Shown piece after piece: positions 60,314-64,000 of a stretch of 64,000 nucleotides of DNA (positions within the stretch are counted from its first letter, which is position 1; each line of letters opens with the position of its first letter). Both the position numbers and the translations under genes were made by a program. The notes below the pieces were generated by a model. The model was not told where the DNA came from, searched no databases, and saw only the letters and a program-made list of their open reading frames with translations. This stretch comes from Halobacillus shinanisalinarum (GTDB lineage: Bacteria; Bacillota; Bacilli; Bacillales; Halobacillaceae), in contig NZ_CP095074.1 of the NCBI RefSeq assembly GCF_022919835.1, positions 2,356,001 to 2,420,000 on the forward strand. The letters run 5' to 3'.

Positions 60314-60430
60314 ATTATACTACTTATTCCACGTTTCGCGAAATATATTGTGCGAAATGTTTAAAAATGGTTGACTTACACGATGCGCGTAATTATAATA
60401 ACAATCAAGCGTTACGCGTTACGCGCAAAA
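60314..60430. promoter_or_regulatory. Divergent XRE/amidase promoters with GCG operators
   Basis: Leftward promoter: TATAAT on minus at 60314-60319, -35 region inside TTTCGCGAAA (60334-60343). Rightward promoter: TTGACT (60371-60376), 17 bp, TATAAT (60394-60399), with GATGCGCGTAAT in the spacer. A related GTGCGAAAT lies at 60350-60358 and GCGTTACGCGTTACGCGC at 60409-60426. The shared GCGAAA/GCGTAA half-sites suggest one regulator acts on both promoters. Confidence 0.7.
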
Positions 60431-60513
60431 CCATGGTTGTATGAACGTGATTGTTCATACGGTAGTCCGTTCCTAAAGTTTTTGGAAGATATTTAAAAGG
60501 AGAGGTTCTTAAT

Positions 60514-61326
60514 ATGGCTTATTTAATTGCACTTGATGATGGACATGGTCTGGAAACACCAGGGAAGCGCACTCCTTATATTGATAGCCTAGGGCGTTCA
60601 ATTAAAGAGAATGAATTTAATCGTGCTGTTGTATCATTCTTAGAAGAGGAGTTACAGAGAAGTGGCTTTGATACGCTGTTAGTGGCCCCTACCGATGATG
60701 ATACGTCGCTTTCTGCTAGGACAACCCGTGCCAATGATGCGGGGGCAGATGCTTATATTTCTGTTCATTATAATGCGTTTGATGGCAGCTTTGACGGCTC
60801 CAATCCAAGTGGAATTGAACTTTACGTGTACCCTGGTCATTTAAATCGTGAGGCAGGACTGTTAGCGAATAGTATGGCCAAGCATTTGAGAGAAGGCACT
60901 CCACAGGACTTTCGCGGAGTAAAAGAGGCGAACTTTCACGTATTGCGTGAAACAGCTATGATTGCTGTACTAACTGAAAATGGTTTCATGGATCATCCTG
61001 ATGAAGCCTTGTTAATGATTGATCCAGAATTCCAAAGGGAGGTTGCAATCGAACATGCTAAGGGGATTTGCGATTACTTTGGGATCAACTATGTTCCAGG
61101 ATACATTGGTCGAAGAGTGGAATCGATCTATCAAGGGGATTTGCGTTTTTATAATCAACCATCTTGGTCAGATTCAGCCGTTGCTGGTTATTTGCAATAT
61201 GGTTATGGCTTTCCAAACATTCTTGACCGGGTACTCGTAGACGGTTCCCCTCAGTATAAAGTAGAAAATTCGGAAGGGGCTGTTTATTATGTAACAGCTA
61301 ATGAAACGTATGTCCGCGTAGTGTAA
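60514..61326 (+). CDS. N-acetylmuramoyl-L-alanine amidase (Amidase_3)
   Basis: 270-aa cell-wall hydrolase. Zinc-dependent catalytic domain about 1-185: IALDDGHGLETPGKRTP (first His), ENEFNRAVVSFLEEEL (Glu), YISVHYNAF (second His), VLTENGFMDHPDE (catalytic Glu). The C-terminal 80 residues (RRVESIYQGDLRFYNQPSW...YYVTANETYVRVV) look like an SH3-type wall-binding domain. No signal peptide, as in phage endolysins, and no holin seen nearby. AGGAGAGG upstream; the promoter overlaps the repressor operator region. Confidence 0.93.
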   Translation: MAYLIALDDGHGLETPGKRTPYIDSLGRSIKENEFNRAVVSFLEEELQRSGFDTLLVAPTDDDTSLSARTTRANDAGADAYISVHYNAFDGSFDGSNPSGIELYVYPGHLNREAGLLANSMAKHLREGTPQDFRGVKEANFHVLRETAMIAVLTENGFMDHPDEALLMIDPEFQREVAIEHAKGICDYFGINYVPGYIGRRVESIYQGDLRFYNQPSWSDSAVAGYLQYGYGFPNILDRVLVDGSPQYKVENSEGAVYYVTANETYVRVV

Positions 61327-61333
61327 ATAAGGT

Positions 61334-61361
61334 AGAACCCGGAGTTTGCTCCGGGTTCGTT
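61334..61361 (+). terminator. Terminator after the amidase gene
   Basis: GAACCCGGAG and CTCCGGGTTC around TTTG, then GTTTATCTTT. Confidence 0.85.
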
Positions 61362-61384
61362 TATCTTTCACTTTCAAAATTTAC

Positions 61385-61579
61385 TCATATTAGAAAGTCG
61401 TTAACGGCAATGCCTTGCTCTGAATTGTTCCTAATTATAGACTGATTACTTTGCTCTTCGTAAAACATGTCAGCAATAAACAAGTAGGTGATAATTAATC
61501 CTGTTACAATCATCACTGAGAGGAAAGCGATTAGGAGTACGCGTAAACCATACTTTACATACTTAGGGTTCTTTTTCAT
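61385..61579 (-). CDS. Small single-pass membrane protein, 64 aa
   Basis: Basic start (MKKNPKYVKYGLR) then one membrane helix (about 14-37) and an Asn-rich outer tail. Unknown. A GGGAGG site precedes ATG. Near the amidase it might be considered a holin-like partner, but it is transcribed the opposite way. Confidence 0.6.
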   Translation of the reverse strand: MKKNPKYVKYGLRVLLIAFLSVMIVTGLIITYLFIADMFYEEQSNQSIIRNNSEQGIAVNDFLI

Positions 61580-61708
61580 GGTTTCAAAAACCTCCCTACA
61601 ACCAGTGCGAATATGGTAGGAAATAAGAAAAGGGTTTCATATAATATATTTTACCTAATAATTCCATATTCTTCAACTAACCACCCAATTGGTAGGCAGG
61701 AACAACTC

Positions 61709-62338
61709 CTATTCATTTATGTGCATAGAGAGGTGACCATCCTTTATAGGGAGGATTCGATCAGCTAACTTTCTTGCCTCTTCCTTATCATGTGTGACTA
61801 GGATAATCGGAATCTGCCATAATTCACGAAGGCGCAAGAGCTCTTGGTGGCACTGTTCTTTGGTCTCCTGATCAAGTGATGAGAATGGTTCATCAAGAAG
61901 GAGGAGATCGGGATGGGTAGCCAATGCACGGGCTAATGCTGTCCGTTGCTTTTCGCCTCCGGATATTTGTCGTGGGTATTTATTAAGTAAGTGTTTTATT
62001 CCAACAACATCTACAAGTTTATCAACAAGCTCTAGGTCAGTTGCACCATATGTAATATTTTTATAAACCGTCATATGCGGAAAAAGGGCATAATCCTGGA
62101 ACAAGTAGCCAATTTTACGCTTTTGCACGGGAATAGGTTTACTTTTCGTATGAAAAAGTGTCTGATCATTAAGCTTTATTTTCCCTTCATCGGGGTGAGT
62201 TAGTCCAGCGATACAGTTGAGGATAGTGGTTTTGCCGGAGCCAGATGGGCCAAACAAAACGACGGTCTCATTTCCGACCTGTAAGGATATATCCAGAGTG
62301 AAGTTAGACAGTTTCTTCTTGATCATTACCGATAGCAT
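61709..62338 (-). CDS. modC: Molybdate ABC transporter ATP-binding protein
   Basis: 209-aa ATPase. Walker A FGPSGSGKTTIL near 29-40, Q-loop FQDYALFP, signature ISGGEKQRTALARAL, Walker B LLLLDEPFSSLD, H-loop VTHDKEEA. It lacks the C-terminal MOP/TOBE domain of Proteobacterial ModC, so it is a short form. ATG 62338 has GGAGG 8 bp upstream. Last of modA-modB-modC. Confidence 0.88.
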   Translation of the reverse strand: MLSVMIKKKLSNFTLDISLQVGNETVVLFGPSGSGKTTILNCIAGLTHPDEGKIKLNDQTLFHTKSKPIPVQKRKIGYLFQDYALFPHMTVYKNITYGATDLELVDKLVDVVGIKHLLNKYPRQISGGEKQRTALARALATHPDLLLLDEPFSSLDQETKEQCHQELLRLRELWQIPIILVTHDKEEARKLADRILPIKDGHLSMHINE

Positions 62339-62353
62339 AAATGATGCCTCCAT

Positions 62354-63025
62354 CTATTGGTTAAACTTTAAAATGTTTCGCTTGCTCCACCGATTCAGCC
62401 AGAGTATTGAACTGAACCCAAGAGCAACAATGATCAGTACCCAAAAGCGTGCTTGCTCCATTCGGCCCGCTTCCACGGCAAAATAGATAGCTAGAGGAAT
62501 CGTGTTGGTTTCTCCAGGGATGTAGCCGGCAATCATAAGTGTGGCTCCAAATTCACCGAGGGCACGTGCAAAAGTAAGGACTAATCCTGCCAGGAGCCCG
62601 GGCCAGGCTAATGGGAAGGAAATCGTGAAAAAGACCTTCCACTTTGATGCACCCATTGTTAACGCGGCATTTTCAATATTTTGATCATAGTTTTGGAAAG
62701 CTGCAGATGCGCTTTGATACATTAATGGGAATGATACAACGATTGCTGCAATAACGGCACCGATCCAAGAAAAAACGACCTGGATGTTAAAGGATTGAAG
62801 TAAAAATTCGCCTAATGGTCCATTTTTTCCGAATAGGTAAAGAAGGCCAAACCCGACAACGGTAGGCGGAAGGACAAGCGGAAGCAAAATCACGGACTCA
62901 ACAATACTTTTCCCGGGAAATTTTTTTCTTGTAATCAGACGGGCGAAAACAATGCCTAGTATAAAAACAACCAATGTTGCGATTGTAGCAATCTTTAATG
63001 ATAAAAAGAGGGGGGAGTTATTCAT
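62354..63025 (-). CDS. modB: Molybdate ABC transporter permease
   Basis: 223-aa permease with five or six helices. PLVLPPTVVGFGLLYLFG, the EAA-like loop ENAALTMGASKWKVFFTISFPLAWPGLLAGLVLTFARALGEFGATLMIAG and PLAIYFAVEAG are typical of ModB. ATG 63025 with GAAGGG upstream. Confidence 0.93.
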   Translation of the reverse strand: MNNSPLFLSLKIATIATLVVFILGIVFARLITRKKFPGKSIVESVILLPLVLPPTVVGFGLLYLFGKNGPLGEFLLQSFNIQVVFSWIGAVIAAIVVSFPLMYQSASAAFQNYDQNIENAALTMGASKWKVFFTISFPLAWPGLLAGLVLTFARALGEFGATLMIAGYIPGETNTIPLAIYFAVEAGRMEQARFWVLIIVALGFSSILWLNRWSKRNILKFNQ

Positions 63026-63045
63026 GATGCACCCTTCCATTCTCG

Positions 63046-63822
63046 TTATTTCTCAAAGCCATATGATTGTAAAATGTTTTGAGCCTCTTCTGTTTTTAAA
63101 TAATCTAGAAACTTTTGAGCTTCTTCCTTAGCCGAGCTATCTGCTGTGATGGCTGCTGGGTAAATGATAGGTCGATGCATGCTTGGTTCAGCTTTTGCTA
63201 ATACTTTTATCTGATCAGATAGGAGGGCATCACTTGCATAAACCATACCTAGTGCTGCATTACCTGACTCTACATATGTAAGTACTTGGCGTACATTTCG
63301 CGCGTATACCATCTGATCTTTTAGAGCGTCCCATTTATTCACAGATTGTAAAATTTCTTTCGTATACATGCCGGCAGGAACACTTGCTGGATCACCTAAG
63401 GCCAGTTGTTCCTGACCTGAAAGCTTGATATCCGCGAAAGAATTAAAATTAAAATCGCGGTCTTGGTTTGCAATTAAGACAATTGAATTCCCTGTGAAGT
63501 TCATTCTTGTTTCTTCTTGAATGAGTTGTTCCTGTTCGAGTGTGTCCATCCATTGTTGATTGGCCGATAAGAAAACATCAACGGGAGCCCCTTGTTGAAT
63601 CTGCTGAGCTAATTTACCAGAGCCGGCAAAATTAAATGTAAGGGAGACATCGCTATGATCACTTTCGTAGGATCTTTTTATTTCTTTCATAGCGTCAGTT
63701 AAGCTGGATGCTGCAGAAATGGTTAGTTTTTTGGTTGAGCTTTCTTCATTCGATGGGTCACTACAGCCCACTAGGAATAATAGAACAAGCCCAGTAATTA
63801 AGATCATCACCTTTTTGTGCAT
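63046..63822 (-). CDS. modA: Molybdate ABC transporter substrate-binding lipoprotein
   Basis: 258-aa oxyanion-binding lipoprotein with lipobox LVGC at about residues 17-20. ModA family motifs: ISAASSLTDAMKEI (Ser ligands), FAGSGKLAQQIQQGAPVDVFLSANQ, VPAGMYTKE and AALGMVYASDA. First gene of modABC. Supplies molybdate for Moco enzymes. Confidence 0.93.
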   Translation of the reverse strand: MHKKVMILITGLVLLFLVGCSDPSNEESSTKKLTISAASSLTDAMKEIKRSYESDHSDVSLTFNFAGSGKLAQQIQQGAPVDVFLSANQQWMDTLEQEQLIQEETRMNFTGNSIVLIANQDRDFNFNSFADIKLSGQEQLALGDPASVPAGMYTKEILQSVNKWDALKDQMVYARNVRQVLTYVESGNAALGMVYASDALLSDQIKVLAKAEPSMHRPIIYPAAITADSSAKEEAQKFLDYLKTEEAQNILQSYGFEK

Positions 63823-63934
63823 ATAGCTGCGCTCCTATGTGTCGTTATTACTTTTGATTATACGGATTGAATAATTTTAAGTAAAATAAAAGTAAAGTTG
63901 TGCACGGAACTATGGTTTAAAGAGAGGGGCCGTT

Positions 63935-64000
63935 ATGAAAGTTCAAATTGCTACTAGTCTCATTTTGGCTTTATTGTTGACCCAAGCACCGATTATCGGG
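63935..64000 (+). CDS. Start of a protein with N-terminal hydrophobic segment, 3' partial
   Basis: ATG 63935 with AGAGAGGGG upstream begins MKVQIATSLILALLLTQAPI, which looks like a signal peptide or membrane helix. Only 22 codons are in the window, so no function can be given. Confidence 0.5.
   Translation, partial: MKVQIATSLILALLLTQAPIIG

Noticed and set aside
60411..60426. Short GCGTTAC direct repeats as CRISPR or iteron array
   Set aside because: Only two units without spacers; their position in a promoter fits an operator better.
61385..61579. Holin partner of the amidase
   Set aside because: It is transcribed in the opposite direction, separated by a terminator, and has only one membrane helix with no family match.

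Overview
The window is a chromosomal origin region from a low-GC Gram-positive bacterium of the family Bacillaceae. Gene order around dnaA is the classic Bacillus order: rnpA-rpmH leftwards, and dnaA-dnaN-rlbA-recF-remB-gyrB-gyrA rightwards, then yaaC, guaB, dacA, pdxST, serS, tRNA-Ser and dgk-dck. Sporulation genes (spoIIIJ, spo0J/soj/noc, yyaC), a BCCT compatible-solute carrier and many acidic proteins suggest a moderately halophilic relative of Halobacillus or Thalassobacillus. The genus is inference.

Layout. 1-3.6 kb: the end of an oligopeptide-binding protein, hmp with an NsrR-type operator, and nsrR. 3.7-12.5 kb, leftward: rpsF-ssb-rpsR, ychF, a DUF951 gene, a MscS channel, a YkvI-like carrier, yyaC (rightward), a DUF554 gene, spo0J, soj (frameshifted) and noc, with parS sites. 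12.5-24.1 kb is an accessory block separating noc from rsmG, which are neighbours in B. subtilis. It holds msrB, an MFS pump with its ArsR-like regulator, a dipeptidase, a DUF948/YtxH operon with a sigma-B-like promoter, several broken genes (EamA transporter, GNAT, SDR), a phosphoesterase and an alpha/beta hydrolase. 24.1-30.7 kb: rsmG, mnmG, mnmE, jag, spoIIIJ, rnpA, rpmH. 30.7-32.86 kb: bipartite oriC around dnaA, with DnaA boxes and a DnaA-trio unwinding element. 32.9-50.5 kb: the rightward replication, gyrase and housekeeping block. A degenerate HD-GYP gene lies directly after gyrA, where B. subtilis has an rRNA operon.

50.65-59.2 kb looks like a decayed genomic island in tRNA-Arg. The tRNA 3' end is repeated at 59.15-59.2 kb, and a tyrosine-integrase relic lies inside, with a frameshifted duplicated-domain lipoprotein, the BCCT carrier, a DUF3231 protein and a broken class A beta-lactamase. 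Next to it (59.25-61.35 kb) is a compact phage-like module: an ImmA-type peptidase gene behind a LexA box, an XRE repressor gene, and a divergent cell-wall amidase whose promoter shares a GCG-rich operator region with the repressor promoter. The window ends with modABC and the first codons of a secreted protein.

At least three full copies of a 120-180 bp repeat with terminal inverted repeats are scattered between genes. Several single-base indels in or next to short homopolymers (soj, the EamA relic, SDR, lipoprotein, possibly tRNA-Arg) raise the question of base-calling error versus real decay.
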